Part shown: one piece after another, positions 17,713 to 28,309 of the stretch
Numbering within the stretch: position 1 is the stretch's first letter
How the letters are laid out: each line of letters opens with the position of its first letter
Assembly (NCBI GenBank): GCA_017643025.1
Contig: JAEPOG010000005.1
Span: forward strand, 522,317 to 586,316
Direction of reading: 5' to 3'
DNA length: 64,000 bases
From: Rhizobiaceae bacterium
Lineage (GTDB): Bacteria > Pseudomonadota > Alphaproteobacteria > Rhizobiales > Rhizobiaceae
The notes under the pieces: generated by a model
Told to the model about the DNA's origin: nothing
Seen by the model: only the letters and a program-made list of their open reading frames with translations
Database searches by the model: none
Position numbers and translations under genes: made by a program

Positions 17713-17744
17713 GCCGGCGCCTTTTGGGCGCCGGTTTCTTTTTG
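17713..17744 (+). terminator. Rho-independent terminator after ldtR
   Basis: CCGGCGCC (17714-17721) and GGCGCCGG (17727-17734) form a perfect eight-pair stem with loop TTTTG, followed by TTTCTTTTT. It separates ldtR from the L,D-transpeptidase gene. Confidence 0.85.
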
Positions 17745-17940
17745 CTCACATCCTTGTGCCCGTTTTGGCCATCCTGCGGCCATAATCCGGTGGCTTGCCA
17801 CGATCTGCGCTTCGGCGCAGGAGTCGATCGGCGTGCCGCCTTCACGGCCCACAACGGGCGCGAGGCAACAAGCGTTGACCATCATTCATTCGGAGTCGAT
17901 TATCTGGCTCCACACTCAGGCAAGTTGACCGGAGGTCTCA

Positions 17941-19194
17941 ATGACGCTGAAGCGGCGGAGTTTTCTCAAGGGTGCGGGCGCTTTGTCGGCGTCTGTTCTG
18001 GCCACCGGCGCATCGGCCCAGACGGTGCTCGACGAACTGCTGAGTTCACCGCGTCGCGGCGCTTGGAACGACCGCTTCGACACACGTGCGACGGCCGCCG
18101 ATCAGGTTGCGTCGAACCTGCCGATCCTCAGCGTCGAAACCGGCTCCTTCGTCGAAAACGCGATTTTTCAGTACAACGGCATCGTCCAGAATGGCGGCTG
18201 GCCGATCGTGCCCGCCACCAAGAGGCTGAAGCTCGGTGTCATCGAGCCCGAGGTTGAAATCCTGCGTCGCCGCCTGATGATCTCGGGCGACCTCCCGACC
18301 GGCGCCGGCATGAGCCAGTCTTTCGATTCCTATGTCGATGCAGCGGTAAAGCGCTTCCAGGCACGGCACGGCATCCCGTCGGATGGCGTCATGGGGCGCC
18401 ACAGCTACGCGGCGATGAACGTTTCGGCGCCGGTGCGCCTGGCGCAGCTGGAAACCAATCTCCAGCGCTTGCGCGAGGAAACCGCGTCGCTCAATCCGCG
18501 CTTCGTGATGGTCAATATCCCGGCCGCACAGATCGAGGCGGTCGAGAACGGGCGTGTCGTCCTGCGCCACACCGCCGTCGTGGGCAAGATCGACCGGCAG
18601 ACCCCGATTCTCGCCTCCAAGATCAATGAGGTGATCATCAACCCGTTCTGGAACGCGCCGGAGTCGATCATCCGCAAGGACATCATTCCGCTGATGCGCG
18701 AGAACCCCGATTATCTGACGGAAAACAATATCCGCCTCATCAATTCGAGCGGCGACGAGGTTGATCCGCTGACCGTCGACTGGTCGACCGACGAAGCCGC
18801 CAAGCTGCGCTTCCGCCAGGATCCGGGCAAGATCAACGCCATGGCTTCGGTGAAGATCAATTTCCCGAACCCGCACGCGGTCTACATGCACGACACGCCG
18901 CAGCAGAGCCTGTTCAACGACATCGAACGGTTCCATTCGTCCGGATGCGTGCGCGTCCAGAACGTTCGCGACCTCGTCACCTGGCTGCTCCGCGATACCG
19001 AGGGCTGGGATCGCCGCCGCTTCGAGCAGACGATCCAGACTGGCGAAAGCACGCCCGTGGCGCTCGCCGATCCGGTGCCGGTGCTTTTCACCTACATCTC
19101 CGCATGGTCGACGGGCGATGCCGTGGTTCATTTCCGCGACGACATCTACGCCATGGACGGCATCGAGGAGCTGCAGATCACCAGTTCGCTCTAG
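17941..19194 (+). CDS. Murein L,D-transpeptidase (YkuD, Tat-exported)
   Basis: A 417-residue cell-wall enzyme making 3-3 cross-links or attaching proteins to peptidoglycan. The N-terminus has a twin-arginine-like signal (KRRSFLKGAGALSASVLATG). A peptidoglycan-binding helix motif lies in AVKRFQARHGIPSDGVMG (about residue 135), and the catalytic YkuD domain is in the second half with YMHDTPQQSLFN and the Cys motif RFHSSGCVRVQNVRDL. A preceding intergenic of 289 bases after the ldtR terminator is the expected LdtR binding region. A terminator follows at 19216. Likely LdtP or an equivalent. Confidence 0.9.
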   Translation: MTLKRRSFLKGAGALSASVLATGASAQTVLDELLSSPRRGAWNDRFDTRATAADQVASNLPILSVETGSFVENAIFQYNGIVQNGGWPIVPATKRLKLGVIEPEVEILRRRLMISGDLPTGAGMSQSFDSYVDAAVKRFQARHGIPSDGVMGRHSYAAMNVSAPVRLAQLETNLQRLREETASLNPRFVMVNIPAAQIEAVENGRVVLRHTAVVGKIDRQTPILASKINEVIINPFWNAPESIIRKDIIPLMRENPDYLTENNIRLINSSGDEVDPLTVDWSTDEAAKLRFRQDPGKINAMASVKINFPNPHAVYMHDTPQQSLFNDIERFHSSGCVRVQNVRDLVTWLLRDTEGWDRRRFEQTIQTGESTPVALADPVPVLFTYISAWSTGDAVVHFRDDIYAMDGIEELQITSSL

Positions 19195-19215
19195 GCGCCG
19201 AGCAATTTTCTTCCG

Positions 19216-19243
19216 AAAGGCCGCCTCTCAGGCGGCCTTTTTC
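19216..19243 (+). terminator. Rho-independent terminator after the L,D-transpeptidase gene
   Basis: AAAGGCCGCC (19216-19225) pairs perfectly with GGCGGCCTTT (19231-19240), loop TCTCA, continuing into a T run. It ends the transpeptidase transcript before the glyA promoter region. Confidence 0.85.
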
Positions 19244-19356
19244 TTGGCTGTCGCGGAAAGAACGGCGAACTTCGCTTCGCGCAAGTGGATGCTCTCCCGG
19301 TTTCATGTTAAGCGCCGCTCGCATCCCAGCCCCGAATGCCAGCGAAGGGTTATCCA

Positions 19357-20670
19357 ATGGCTACAGCCACCGCCCAAATGACGCAGACCAGCGACCTTTT
19401 CACCGCTCCCCTCGAGAACGTCGACCGCGAAGTCTTCGACGCGATCCGTTCCGAGCTCGGTCGCCAGCGTCACGAGATCGAACTGATTGCGTCGGAAAAC
19501 ATCGTCAGCCGCGCTGTCATGGAAGCGCAGGGTACTGTGCTGACCAACAAATATGCCGAAGGGTATCCCGGCAAGCGCTACTACGGTGGCTGCGAATACG
19601 TTGATATCGTTGAAGAGCTGGCGATCGAGCGGGCGAAGAAGCTGTTCGGCTGCGAGTTCGCCAACGTCCAGCCGAATTCGGGCAGCCAGATGAACCAGGC
19701 GGTGTTCCTGGCGCTTCTGCAGCCGGGCGACACCTTCATGGGGCTCGACCTTAATTCGGGCGGCCATCTGACCCACGGTTCGCCCGTCAACATGTCGGGC
19801 AAGTGGTTCAAGCCGGTATCGTACGGCGTCCGCAAGGACGATCACCTGCTGGACATGGATGAGGTCGGGCGCCTGGCGCATGAGCACAAACCGAAGCTGA
19901 TCCTGGCCGGTGGCACCGCCTATTCGCGCATCTGGGACTGGAAGGCCTTCCGCGAGATCGCCGACGAGATCGGTGCCTGGCTGATGGTCGACATGGCCCA
20001 CATTGCGGGTCTGGTCGCTGGTGGCGTCCACCCTTCGCCGCTGCCGCACGCGCATGTGGTCACCACCACGACCCACAAATCGCTGCGCGGTCCGCGTGGC
20101 GGCATGATCCTCACCAACGACCCCGACATCGCCAAGAAGATGAACTCGGCGGTATTCCCGGGCCTGCAGGGCGGTCCGCTGATGCACGTCATCGCGGCCA
20201 AGGCCGTTGCGCTGGGCGAAGCGTTGCAGCCGTCGTTCAAGACCTACGCGCAGGACATCGTCACCAATGCCAAGGCGCTGGCATCCAGCCTGAAGGAAAC
20301 CGGGCTCGACATCGTGTCGGGCGGCACGGACAACCATCTGATGCTGGTCGACCTGCGCCCGAAGAATGCGACGGGCAAGCGCGCCGAAGCCGCGCTCGGG
20401 CGCGCCAACATCACCTGCAACAAGAATGGCATTCCCTTCGACCCCGAGAAGCCATTCGTCACGTCTGGCATTCGGCTCGGAACGCCGGCTGGCACCACGC
20501 GCGGTTTCGGCCAGGCCGAATTCCGCGAGATCGGCAAGCTGATCGCCGAGGTGATGGACGGCCTGAAGGCCGCCAATTCGGATGAGGGCAACGCCGCTGT
20601 CGAGGCTTCGGTCCGGGAGCGGGTGACGGCGTTGTGCGAGCGCTTTCCGCTCTACGATTATCTCGGCTGA
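19357..20670 (+). CDS. glyA: Serine hydroxymethyltransferase
   Basis: A 437-residue PLP enzyme converting serine plus tetrahydrofolate to glycine and methylene-THF. Seen: [13 protein letters not shown] near the start, [17 protein letters not shown], and the PLP-lysine motif [16 protein letters not shown] (about residue 235). The start is ATG 19357 (MATATAQM) because GAAGGG precedes it; an in-frame ATG 21 bases upstream is less well placed. It heads the conserved rhizobial glyA-nrdR-rib block; an imperfect stem at 20696-20719 separates it from nrdR. Confidence 0.96.
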   Translation: MATATAQMTQTSDLFTAPLENVDREVFDAIRSELGRQRHEIELIASENIVSRAVMEAQGTVLTNKYAEGYPGKRYYGGCEYVDIVEELAIERAKKLFGCEFANVQPNSGSQMNQAVFLALLQPGDTFMGLDLNSGGHLTHGSPVNMSGKWFKPVSYGVRKDDHLLDMDEVGRLAHEHKPKLILAGGTAYSRIWDWKAFREIADEIGAWLMVDMAHIAGLVAGGVHPSPLPHAHVVTTTTHKSLRGPRGGMILTNDPDIAKKMNSAVFPGLQGGPLMHVIAAKAVALGEALQPSFKTYAQDIVTNAKALASSLKETGLDIVSGGTDNHLMLVDLRPKNATGKRAEAALGRANITCNKNGIPFDPEKPFVTSGIRLGTPAGTTRGFGQAEFREIGKLIAEVMDGLKAANSDEGNAAVEASVRERVTALCERFPLYDYLG

Positions 20671-20770
20671 GGCCAAGGTCTACCGATTGGGGAACAGAGC
20701 CGGGCTTTGACTCGGCTCTGAAAATCTCTAACTCCTTCGGGCCGACAGACTCATTCAGCCCGGATTCGCC

Positions 20771-21235
20771 ATGCGCTGCCCCTATTGCCAGTCGCTCGAT
20801 ACGCAGGTGAAGGATTCGCGTCCCGCCGAGGACGGGATCTCGATCCGGCGCAGGCGCGTCTGCCCCGACTGCGGCGGCCGCTTCACCACCTTCGAGCGGG
20901 TGCAACTGCGTGACCTGGTTGTCGTCAAGAAGTCCGGCCGCAAGGTCCCGTTCGACCGCGACAAGCTGATGCGCTCCTTCGACATCGCGCTCAGGAAACG
21001 CAATGTGGAGCCGGAGCGCATCGAACGCGCGGTGTCCGGCATCGTGCGCCAGCTTGAAAGCTCGGGCGAGACGGAGATCGCGTCGGACAGCATCGGCGAA
21101 CTCGTCATGGAGGCGCTGAAGGCGCTGGACGATGTCGCCTATGTCCGCTTCGCCTCGGTTTACCGCAACTTCCGCGAAGCCCGCGATTTCCACGAACTGC
21201 TGGGCCAGCTGAAGGACGAGGAAGAAGCGGGCTGA
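20771..21235 (+). CDS. nrdR: Transcriptional repressor NrdR
   Basis: A 154-residue regulator of ribonucleotide reductase genes. An N-terminal zinc ribbon is visible as MRCPYC...[16 protein letters not shown] with four cysteines (Cys3, Cys6 and the CPDC pair), followed by the ATP-cone domain ([18 protein letters not shown] onwards), which senses ATP/dATP. The length is canonical. It lies directly before ribD with three bases between, as in many alphaproteobacteria. Confidence 0.96.
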   Translation: MRCPYCQSLDTQVKDSRPAEDGISIRRRRVCPDCGGRFTTFERVQLRDLVVVKKSGRKVPFDRDKLMRSFDIALRKRNVEPERIERAVSGIVRQLESSGETEIASDSIGELVMEALKALDDVAYVRFASVYRNFREARDFHELLGQLKDEEEAG

Positions 21236-21238
21236 GCC

Positions 21239-22363
21239 ATGGCCGCGGCTTCATCCTCATCTGACGAAACCGACCGCCGCTTCATGGCGGCGACGATCCG
21301 CCTGTCCCGCCATCATCTCGGCCTCACCGCGACCAACCCGTCGGTCGGCACGCTGATTGTGCACGACGATGGCAGCGGGACGCGCATCGTCGGGCGCGGT
21401 GTCACCGCAATCGGAGGCCGCCCGCATGCTGAACCGCAGGCGCTCGCCGAAGCCGGGGAACTGGCGCGCGGCGCCACCGCCTATGTCACGCTCGAACCCT
21501 GCGCCCATCACGGACGCACGCCGCCCTGCGCCGAGGCACTGATAACATCCGGCGTGGCGCGGGTCGTAGGTGCGGCAAGCGATCCCGATCCGCGCGTATC
21601 CGGCCGTGGTTACGCGATGCTGCGCGAGGCCGGCATCGAGGTTGTCGAGAAGGTGCTGGCTGACGAGGCCGCCGATCTCATGGCCGGCTATTTGAATCGA
21701 TCCGTCAGCAAGCGACCCGAAGTGACTTTGAAGCTTGCCGTTTCAGCGGATGGTATGATCGGTGTGAAAGGGAAGGGGCAGGTTGCAATCACCGGGCCGG
21801 AGGCGCGGGCGCAGGTGCACGCGATGCGCGCCGAGGCCGACGCGATCCTCGCGGGCATAGGTACCGCACTTGCCGATGATCCGGAACTGACCTGCAGGCT
21901 GCCGGGACTGCAGGGGCGATCACCGGTGCGTATCGTGCTGGACGCGAACGCCCGATTGCCGGTCAATTCGAAGCTGGCGCGCTCGGCGCGTGAAGTGCCG
22001 GTCCTGCTCGCCGCTTCCATCGATGCCGACCCGGCCCGGAGGACGAGCCTGTCGGAATGCGGCGTTGAGCTGATCGGCGCAGACCTTGTCGATGGCCGCG
22101 TCGCGCTGCCGGAACTTCTCGACGATCTCGCCGGGCGCGGAATTTCCACGCTGATGGTGGAAGGCGGCGCGGCTGTCGCAGGGCAGTTTCTGAAGGACGG
22201 CCTTGTGGACCGCATTGCCTTGTATTCTGGAACTGCAGCTATTGGTGCTGCGGGCGGTGTTCCGTCGCCATTGTCGCGCGACACCATTCCGGCCGGTTTC
22301 CGTATTGTGCGCGAGGCCCGCTTTGGCGAGGATCGCTACGCGGAGTGGACGAGGAAGGGCTGA
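21239..22363 (+). CDS. ribD: Bifunctional riboflavin deaminase/reductase RibD
   Basis: A 374-residue two-domain enzyme for steps two and three of riboflavin synthesis. The N-terminal cytidine-deaminase-like domain shows the zinc ligands in HAEPQAL and LEPCAHHGRTPPCAEAL. The C-terminal reductase domain (from about residue 155) shows KLAVSADGMIG, DAILAGIGTALADDP and LMVEGGAAVAGQF. The stop overlaps the ribE start as TGATG, so the two are translationally coupled. Confidence 0.95.
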   Translation: MAAASSSSDETDRRFMAATIRLSRHHLGLTATNPSVGTLIVHDDGSGTRIVGRGVTAIGGRPHAEPQALAEAGELARGATAYVTLEPCAHHGRTPPCAEALITSGVARVVGAASDPDPRVSGRGYAMLREAGIEVVEKVLADEAADLMAGYLNRSVSKRPEVTLKLAVSADGMIGVKGKGQVAITGPEARAQVHAMRAEADAILAGIGTALADDPELTCRLPGLQGRSPVRIVLDANARLPVNSKLARSAREVPVLLAASIDADPARRTSLSECGVELIGADLVDGRVALPELLDDLAGRGISTLMVEGGAAVAGQFLKDGLVDRIALYSGTAAIGAAGGVPSPLSRDTIPAGFRIVREARFGEDRYAEWTRKG

Positions 22364-22974
22364 TGTTCACCGGAATTGTCACCGACATTGGCACCATCGC
22401 CTCCGTAAAGCCGCTACCCGAGGGCGCGCGGCTGCGCATCGACACTGCCTACGATCCCGGGACGATCGACATCGGCGCCTCGATAAGCTGCGGCGGCGTG
22501 TGCCTGACCGTGGTCGCGCTTCCGGAGCCGGGATCGAATGCACGCTGGTTCGAGGTCGAGGCGTGGGAGGAAGCGCTGCGCCTCACGACGGCCCGCGACT
22601 GGGGGCAGGGCACCCGCATCAATCTCGAACGCGCCCTCAAGGTTGGCGACGAACTCGGCGGGCACATCGTGTCCGGCCATGTCGACGGCACGGCGACGAT
22701 CCTTGAGCGCAAGGACGAAGGTGACGCGGTGCGCATCACGCTTGAAGCGCCCCACGAACTGGCAAAGTTCATCGCGCCGAAGGGCTCTGTCGCGCTCGAC
22801 GGCACCTCGCTGACCGTGAACGGCGTCGATGGCGCGCGCTTCGACGTGCTTCTGATCCACCACTCGCTGTCGGTGACCACCTGGGCCGACCGCAAGCCCG
22901 GCGACCGGGTCAATCTGGAAGTCGATACCATGGCCCGCTATGCGGCGCGGCTGATGGAGGCCGACAAGGGCTGA
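22363..22974 (+). CDS. ribE: Riboflavin synthase, alpha subunit
   Basis: A 203-residue enzyme that dismutates two 6,7-dimethyl-8-ribityllumazine molecules into riboflavin. Two homologous lumazine-binding halves are visible, the first starting MFTGIVTDIG with ISCGGVCLTVV, the second with GGHIVSGHVDGTATI and KGSVALDGTSLTVNGVDG. The start at 22363 overlaps the ribD stop and gives the conserved MFTG beginning. Confidence 0.95.
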   Translation: MFTGIVTDIGTIASVKPLPEGARLRIDTAYDPGTIDIGASISCGGVCLTVVALPEPGSNARWFEVEAWEEALRLTTARDWGQGTRINLERALKVGDELGGHIVSGHVDGTATILERKDEGDAVRITLEAPHELAKFIAPKGSVALDGTSLTVNGVDGARFDVLLIHHSLSVTTWADRKPGDRVNLEVDTMARYAARLMEADKG

Positions 22975-23082
22975 CCGCTGGCGCAACGGAACGCCGATCC
23001 GCCCGTCACTCTATGCTTGCTCCGCAATGCCGTTAGGCCTAAGTGACCGGCATTCCATCGAAGCGCGAAAGTCCGGACCGGC

Positions 23083-23520
23083 ATGCCGCACCTTCTTATA
23101 GTCGAAGCCCGCTATTACGAGCATCTGTCCGACGCGCTTCTCGAGGGCGCGAAGGCGGCCTTGGACGACGCCGAAGCTACGTATGATGTCGAGACGGTGC
23201 TGGGCGCCCTGGAGATTCCGGCGGCGATCGCTTTCGCCGAGGACGCCGCGAAGGATGACGGCGTCGTCTATGACGGATATGTCGCGCTTGGCTGCGTGAT
23301 CCGGGGCGAGACCTATCATTTCGAGATCGTGGCCAACGAATCGAGCCGCGCCCTCATGGATCTTTCGACCGAGCCGCTGGCCATCGGCAATGGCATTCTG
23401 ACCGTCGAGAACGAGAGCCAGGCCCTCGTGCGTGCCCGCAAATCCGAAGGCGACAAGGGCGGTTTCGCGGCGCGCGCCGCTCTCAAGCTGATCGAACTGC
23501 GCGAGAAATTCTCGAGATGA
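23083..23520 (+). CDS. ribH: 6,7-dimethyl-8-ribityllumazine synthase
   Basis: A 145-residue lumazine synthase joining the ribD product to dihydroxybutanone phosphate. Key segments: [20 protein letters not shown], the substrate loop [14 protein letters not shown], and [20 protein letters not shown] with the catalytic His. The intergenic of 108 bases after ribE shows no FMN riboswitch. The stop overlaps the nusB start by four bases. Confidence 0.95.
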   Translation: MPHLLIVEARYYEHLSDALLEGAKAALDDAEATYDVETVLGALEIPAAIAFAEDAAKDDGVVYDGYVALGCVIRGETYHFEIVANESSRALMDLSTEPLAIGNGILTVENESQALVRARKSEGDKGGFAARAALKLIELREKFSR

Positions 23521-24023
23521 GCCTGCCGAAGGCCGATCCGGGCGAAAAGGCGGAAACCCGCGGAGCCAACAAACGCGGGGCTGCGCGGCTGGCTGCGGTG
23601 CAGGCGCTGTATCAGATGGATGTCGTCGGCAGCGGCGTTCTGGAGACGGCGGCCGAGTATGAGGCCTACAGGCTCGGCAAGGAGGTCGACGGTTCGCAAT
23701 ATCGCGAGGCCGACCCGCAATGGTTCCGGGCGATCCTGTCCGGCGTTGTCGAAGGCCAGAAGACGATCGATCCCGTGATCAGGCAGGCGCTGACAGCCGA
23801 CTGGCCGCTGTCGCGCCTCGATTCCACGCTGCGCGCCATACTGCGCGCCGGCGTCTACGAATTGATGAACCGCAAGGACGTGCCGGTCGCCGTCATCGTG
23901 TCGGAATATGTCGACATCGCCAACGCCTTCTACGAGGAAGAAGAGCCCAAGCTGGTCAATGCGGTTCTCGACCGTGTGGCGCGCAGCCAGCGCGGCGAGG
24001 GCAGGGGGAAGGACCCGGCGTGA
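23517..24023 (+). CDS. nusB: Transcription antitermination factor NusB
   Basis: A 168-residue all-helical RNA-binding protein that works with NusE in rRNA antitermination. Seen: [16 protein letters not shown] near residue 18, [17 protein letters not shown] and the ending [10 protein letters not shown]. It overlaps ribH by ATGA and the transporter gene by GTGA, so the riboflavin/nusB/transporter genes form one tightly packed operon. Confidence 0.95.
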   Translation: MSLPKADPGEKAETRGANKRGAARLAAVQALYQMDVVGSGVLETAAEYEAYRLGKEVDGSQYREADPQWFRAILSGVVEGQKTIDPVIRQALTADWPLSRLDSTLRAILRAGVYELMNRKDVPVAVIVSEYVDIANAFYEEEEPKLVNAVLDRVARSQRGEGRGKDPA

Positions 24024-25246
24024 GCGATCCGAATTCGGCGCGCGAGGCGACCCGCACGACACTGATCCTTGCGACGGCGCAGGCGATAGTCGGGTCGGCG
24101 GCGCCGATCTGCATCTCGCTTGGCGGCCTCGCCGGCGACTATCTGCTTGGCGCCGACAAGTCGCTGGCTACCGCGCCGGTCACCGCCTTCACCGTCGGCG
24201 TGGCCGCGGGCGCCATTCCCGCTGCCACCATCATACGGGCGCTGGGGCAGCGCGGCGGCTTCATGACCGGCTCGATGATTACCGGCCTCGGCGGCGGCAT
24301 AGCAGCGATCGCGCTGTTCCAGATGAGCTTTTGGATGCTGATTGCCGGCTTTCTCATCATCGGCACGGGTGGCGCCTTCGTGCAGCAATTCCGTTTCGCT
24401 GCGGCAGACAACGCGCCGGCGGAATTCAAGGCCAAGGCGATATCCTGGGTGCTGGCGGGCGGCATCATCACCGCCATCCTCGGGCCGCAGATCGTCATCT
24501 TCACACGCGAAATGCTGGCGCCAGTCATGTTCGCCGGTTCTTTCGTTTCGATCATCGGGCTGGCGCTGGCGGGCATGTTCATCCTGTCCTTCCTGCGCCT
24601 GCGCAAGGACATGCCGGCAGAGGATGACGCGGCTGCGGGTCCGGCGCGGCCGCTGACGGAGATCATCGCGACCCCGAAATTCGCCGTTGGCCTGCTTTGC
24701 GCTGTCGGCAGCTACGCCCTCATGAGCTTCGTGATGACCGGTGCCCCCCTGGCGATGGTCGGCTGCGGCTTCACGACAGATCAGGCGACACTCGGTATCT
24801 CATGGCACGTGATGGCCATGTTCGGCCCCAGCTTCTTCACCGGCAAGCTTATTGCGCGCTACGGCAAGGAGAAGATCGTCGCCGCCGGCCTGATATTGCT
24901 GATCGGCTGCGCCGTTGTCGCTCTGTCAGGCATCGAACTGTGGCAGTTCTGGACAGCGCTCATTCTGCTTGGCCTCGGCTGGAACTTCGGGTTCATCGGC
25001 GCCACCGCGATGGTCGCGGAAACCTACCGCCCCGCCGAGAAAAACAAGGTGCAGGGCTTCCACGATTTCGTGCTGTTTTCTTCGGTGGCGTTCGCCTCGC
25101 TGATGTCGGGCCAGGTCTACAACGCCTGGGGCTGGGACATGCTCAACTGGGTGGTGTTTCCGGTCACCGTGCTGTGCCTCGTGGCGCTGGTCGGGCTGGC
25201 CGTGGTGGCGCGCGCACCCGCCGAGCCCGGCGGTAGATCGGCCTAA
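24020..25246 (+). CDS. MFS transporter
   Basis: A 408-residue major facilitator protein with about 12 transmembrane helices. A cytoplasmic loop with [12 protein letters not shown] lies near the middle; GARYGKEK-like basic turns (LIARYGKEK) mark the second half. Starts at GTG 24020, overlapping the nusB stop. The substrate cannot be told from the sequence. Position in the riboflavin operon invites a flavin-related guess, but this is only contextual. thiL, which I recall next to nusB in some rhizobia, is not seen in this interval. Confidence 0.85.
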   Translation: MSDPNSAREATRTTLILATAQAIVGSAAPICISLGGLAGDYLLGADKSLATAPVTAFTVGVAAGAIPAATIIRALGQRGGFMTGSMITGLGGGIAAIALFQMSFWMLIAGFLIIGTGGAFVQQFRFAAADNAPAEFKAKAISWVLAGGIITAILGPQIVIFTREMLAPVMFAGSFVSIIGLALAGMFILSFLRLRKDMPAEDDAAAGPARPLTEIIATPKFAVGLLCAVGSYALMSFVMTGAPLAMVGCGFTTDQATLGISWHVMAMFGPSFFTGKLIARYGKEKIVAAGLILLIGCAVVALSGIELWQFWTALILLGLGWNFGFIGATAMVAETYRPAEKNKVQGFHDFVLFSSVAFASLMSGQVYNAWGWDMLNWVVFPVTVLCLVALVGLAVVARAPAEPGGRSA

Positions 25247-25436
25247 ATCCATTCAAATTGACAGCTGAATCCACCTGGCCGGGGATTCCGGGGCAAAATG
25301 CGACCTTCAGCTTGACGTTGGCGGGTCGCTTGCGCATAAGCCGCCGCGAAAGGATGGCCCGGTTTCCCGGCGCGGTCCTGCACGCACGGTCCGCGAGGGG
25401 GCACTTTCGGACCCAACCCAAAGGAAAATTCTGGCA

Positions 25437-27575
25437 ATGACTATGCTTTATGTCGTCATCGCCTGCGGCTTGCTTTCTGTCCTTTACGCCATCTGGGCGA
25501 CGCAGTCGGTCCTCGCGGCCGATCAGGGCAACGCACGCATGCAGGAAATCGCCGGCGCCATCCGTGAAGGCGCGCAGGCCTATCTGTCCCGTCAGTACAC
25601 CACGATCTCGATCGTCGGTGTCATCGTATTCCTCCTGGCCTGGTGGCTGCTCTCGGTTTCGGCCGCGATCGGCTTCCTGATCGGCGCGGTGCTTTCGGGC
25701 GTTGCAGGCTTCATCGGCATGCACGTATCCGTACGCGCGAATGTCCGCACCGCACAGGCAGCCTCCAATAGCCTTGCCGCCGGCCTCGACATCGCATTCA
25801 AGTCGGGCGCCATCACCGGCATGCTGGTGGCCGGCCTCGCGCTGCTTGGCGTCGCGGTCTACTACTGGATCCTGGTCGGCCCGATGGGTTACGGCCCGGC
25901 CGACCGCGCGGTCATCGACTCGCTGGTCGCGCTCGGCTTCGGCGCGTCGCTGATCTCCATCTTCGCCCGTCTCGGCGGCGGCATCTTCACCAAGGGCGCC
26001 GACGTGGGCGGCGACCTGGTGGGCAAGGTCGAAGCCGGCATCCCCGAGGATGATCCGCGCAATCCGGCCACCATCGCAGACAATGTCGGCGACAATGTCG
26101 GCGACTGCGCCGGCATGGCCGCCGACTTGTTCGAGACCTATGCGGTGACGGTCGTCGCGACCATGGTGCTCGGCGCCATCTTCTTCGCTGGTACCGAAAT
26201 TCTCGGCCAGGTGATGCTTTACCCGCTGGCGCTCTGCGGCGCCTGTATCATCACCTCGATCATCGGCACGTTCTTCGTCCGCCTCGGCTCCAATGGCTCG
26301 ATCATGGGCGCTCTGTACAAGGGCCTCATCGTCACCGGCCTGTTGACCGTCATTGGCGTCGGCGGAGCGACCTCGCTGACCATCGGCTGGGGTTCGATCG
26401 GCACCGTTGCCGGCATGGACATCACCGGCACGAACCTGTTCATCTGCGGCCTCATCGGCCTCATCGTGACGGGTCTGATCGTGGTGATCACCGAGTACTA
26501 CACCGGCACCGACAAGCGCCCGGTGAACTCGATCGCACAGGCGTCGGTAACCGGCCACGGCACCAACGTCATCCAGGGCCTGGCCGTCTCGCTCGAGGCG
26601 ACCGCGCTGCCGGCTATCGTGATCGTGGCGGGCATCATCGCCACCTTCCAGTTCGCCGGCCTCTTCGGCACCGCTATCGCGGTCACCACCATGCTCGGCC
26701 TCGCCGGTATGATCGTGGCGCTCGACGCCTTCGGCCCTGTCACCGACAATGCCGGCGGCATCGCCGAGATGTCGGGCCTTCCCTCGGAAGTGCGTCAGTC
26801 CACCGACGCGCTCGACGCGGTTGGCAACACGACGAAGGCCGTCACCAAGGGCTACGCGATCGGTTCGGCCGGTCTCGGCGCGCTGGTTCTGTTTGCGGCC
26901 TACTCCTACGATCTGGAGTACTTCATCGCCAACAGCGACACCTACACCTACTTCCAGGGCATGAACGACGTGTCGTTCTCGCTGTCCAACCCCTACGTTG
27001 TTGCAGGCCTGATCTTCGGCGGCCTGATCCCGTACCTCTTCGGCGGCATCGCGATGACCGCGGTGGGCCGGGCAGGCGGCGCGGTGGTCGAGGAAGTGCG
27101 CAAGCAGTTCCGCGAGAAGCCGGGCATCATGGAAGGCAAGGAGCGGCCGGATTACGCCCGCGCCGTCGACATGCTGACCAAGGCCGCCATCCGCGAGATG
27201 ATCATCCCCTCGCTGCTGCCGGTTCTGGCTCCGCTCATCGTCTATTTCGGTGTGCTGCTGCTCTCCGGCTCCAAGGCCTCGGCTTTTGCGGCGCTGGGCG
27301 CGATGCTGCTTGGCGTGATCGTCAACGGTCTGTTCGTCGCCATCTCGATGACCTCGGGCGGCGGCGCATGGGACAACGCCAAGAAGAGCTTCGAGGACGG
27401 CTTCGTCGACAAGGACGGCGTGAAGCACGAGAAGGGCTCCGAGGCGCACAAGGCGTCCGTGACCGGTGACACCGTCGGCGATCCTTACAAGGATACTGCC
27501 GGCCCGGCCGTGAACCCGGCCATCAAGATCACCAACATCATGGCGCTCCTGCTTCTGGCCGTGCTCGCGCACTGA
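25437..27575 (+). CDS. hppA: K+-insensitive pyrophosphate-energised proton pump
   Basis: A 712-residue membrane pyrophosphatase with about 16 helices that couples PPi hydrolysis to proton export. The active site is visible as [20 protein letters not shown] and [18 protein letters not shown] (residues about 185-225). The motif [16 protein letters not shown] has Lys after GNTT, the residue that marks the K+-independent subfamily (K+-dependent ones have Ala). ATG 25437 has AAGGAAAA upstream. A strong terminator follows. Confidence 0.95.
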   Translation: MTMLYVVIACGLLSVLYAIWATQSVLAADQGNARMQEIAGAIREGAQAYLSRQYTTISIVGVIVFLLAWWLLSVSAAIGFLIGAVLSGVAGFIGMHVSVRANVRTAQAASNSLAAGLDIAFKSGAITGMLVAGLALLGVAVYYWILVGPMGYGPADRAVIDSLVALGFGASLISIFARLGGGIFTKGADVGGDLVGKVEAGIPEDDPRNPATIADNVGDNVGDCAGMAADLFETYAVTVVATMVLGAIFFAGTEILGQVMLYPLALCGACIITSIIGTFFVRLGSNGSIMGALYKGLIVTGLLTVIGVGGATSLTIGWGSIGTVAGMDITGTNLFICGLIGLIVTGLIVVITEYYTGTDKRPVNSIAQASVTGHGTNVIQGLAVSLEATALPAIVIVAGIIATFQFAGLFGTAIAVTTMLGLAGMIVALDAFGPVTDNAGGIAEMSGLPSEVRQSTDALDAVGNTTKAVTKGYAIGSAGLGALVLFAAYSYDLEYFIANSDTYTYFQGMNDVSFSLSNPYVVAGLIFGGLIPYLFGGIAMTAVGRAGGAVVEEVRKQFREKPGIMEGKERPDYARAVDMLTKAAIREMIIPSLLPVLAPLIVYFGVLLLSGSKASAFAALGAMLLGVIVNGLFVAISMTSGGGAWDNAKKSFEDGFVDKDGVKHEKGSEAHKASVTGDTVGDPYKDTAGPAVNPAIKITNIMALLLLAVLAH

Positions 27576-27595
27576 CCTGACAGGCAGCTCAAACG

Positions 27596-27634
27596 AAAGA
27601 ACCCGCGGGGCGACCCGCGGGTTCTTTGTTTTTG
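27596..27634 (+). terminator. Strong terminator between hppA and bamE
   Basis: AAAGAACCCGCGGG (27596-27609) and CCCGCGGGTTCTTT (27614-27627) form a perfect 14-pair stem with loop GCGA, followed by GTTTTTG. The A run on the left arm means it may serve both hppA and the convergent bamE gene. Confidence 0.88.
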
Positions 27635-27673
27635 GAGAGCTCGTGCGGTAGCCCGCCCGCGGAAAATGTCCGG

Positions 27674-28177
27674 TTACAGGCCCGGCAGCCGCGATGGTGT
27701 GCCGCCACCGCCGGCAACGCCGGAGATCAGCTGGATCAGGAAGTTCTGGTCCTTGCCTGCGGTAGGCGTTGTCCGCGAAATGAAATCGAACAGCTTGCCG
27801 TCCTGGAGACCGTAATTGGCGATGTTGGTCACGCGCCCGTCGTCGCCGAAATAGACCGCGAGTACCCGCTGATCGACCACCTGCGCATTGGCGAAGGCGA
27901 CGCGGCGCACCCTGGTCTGCGAGATGTAGTAGAACACCTCGTTGTCGAAGGTGGCGGTCGTCGACGGCGTGCCCAGCGTCAGGAGCACCTGCTCGCGGCT
28001 CGATCCGACGGGCACCAGTTCAAGCGACGACTCGTCGATGACGTAGCCTTTGGAGATGGTCTCCGAAGTGGAAAGACTGTCGGTGGCGTTGCAGCCAGCC
28101 GCAGCAAGGCCGAGAACGGCGGCGCCTGCTACGGTCGCGAAGCGCCGAAACTTGAAATCGAAGGCCCCGGACAACAA
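27674..28177 (-). CDS. bamE: Outer membrane assembly lipoprotein BamE (SmpA/OmlA)
   Basis: A 167-residue lipoprotein of the BAM complex that inserts outer-membrane beta-barrels. A lipobox is visible in GLAAAGCNATDS (lipidated Cys), followed by the BamE core VPVGSSREQVLLTLGTPSTT and FDNEVFYYISQTRVRRVAF. No ATG is close to the signal sequence; a TTG at 28177 with GAGG five bases upstream is the best start, though a longer frame reaches 28279. Convergent with hppA and divergent from the CBP3-type chaperone gene. Confidence 0.88.
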   Translation of the reverse strand: MLSGAFDFKFRRFATVAGAAVLGLAAAGCNATDSLSTSETISKGYVIDESSLELVPVGSSREQVLLTLGTPSTTATFDNEVFYYISQTRVRRVAFANAQVVDQRVLAVYFGDDGRVTNIANYGLQDGKLFDFISRTTPTAGKDQNFLIQLISGVAGGGGTPSRLPGL

Positions 28178-28309
28178 ATCTACCTCACTTTTGCTGCAGC
28201 AACTGCCGCGCCCGCCACGTTTGCAGCGGCGGCGAAAAGCGGTAAACCAGCTTCGCCGGCGATGCAACCTGACCGCCATGCTACCGTCCGAATTGAAAGT
28301 ATATCCTTA

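Noticed and set aside
22975..23082. Possible FMN riboswitch before ribH.
   Set aside because: None of the conserved RFN segments is seen in the 108 bases; ribH is more likely read through from ribE.
25164..27572. An 802-codon minus-strand frame covering hppA.
   Set aside because: Pure shadow of the pyrophosphatase gene; the product is Arg/Asp/His-rich without any domain.
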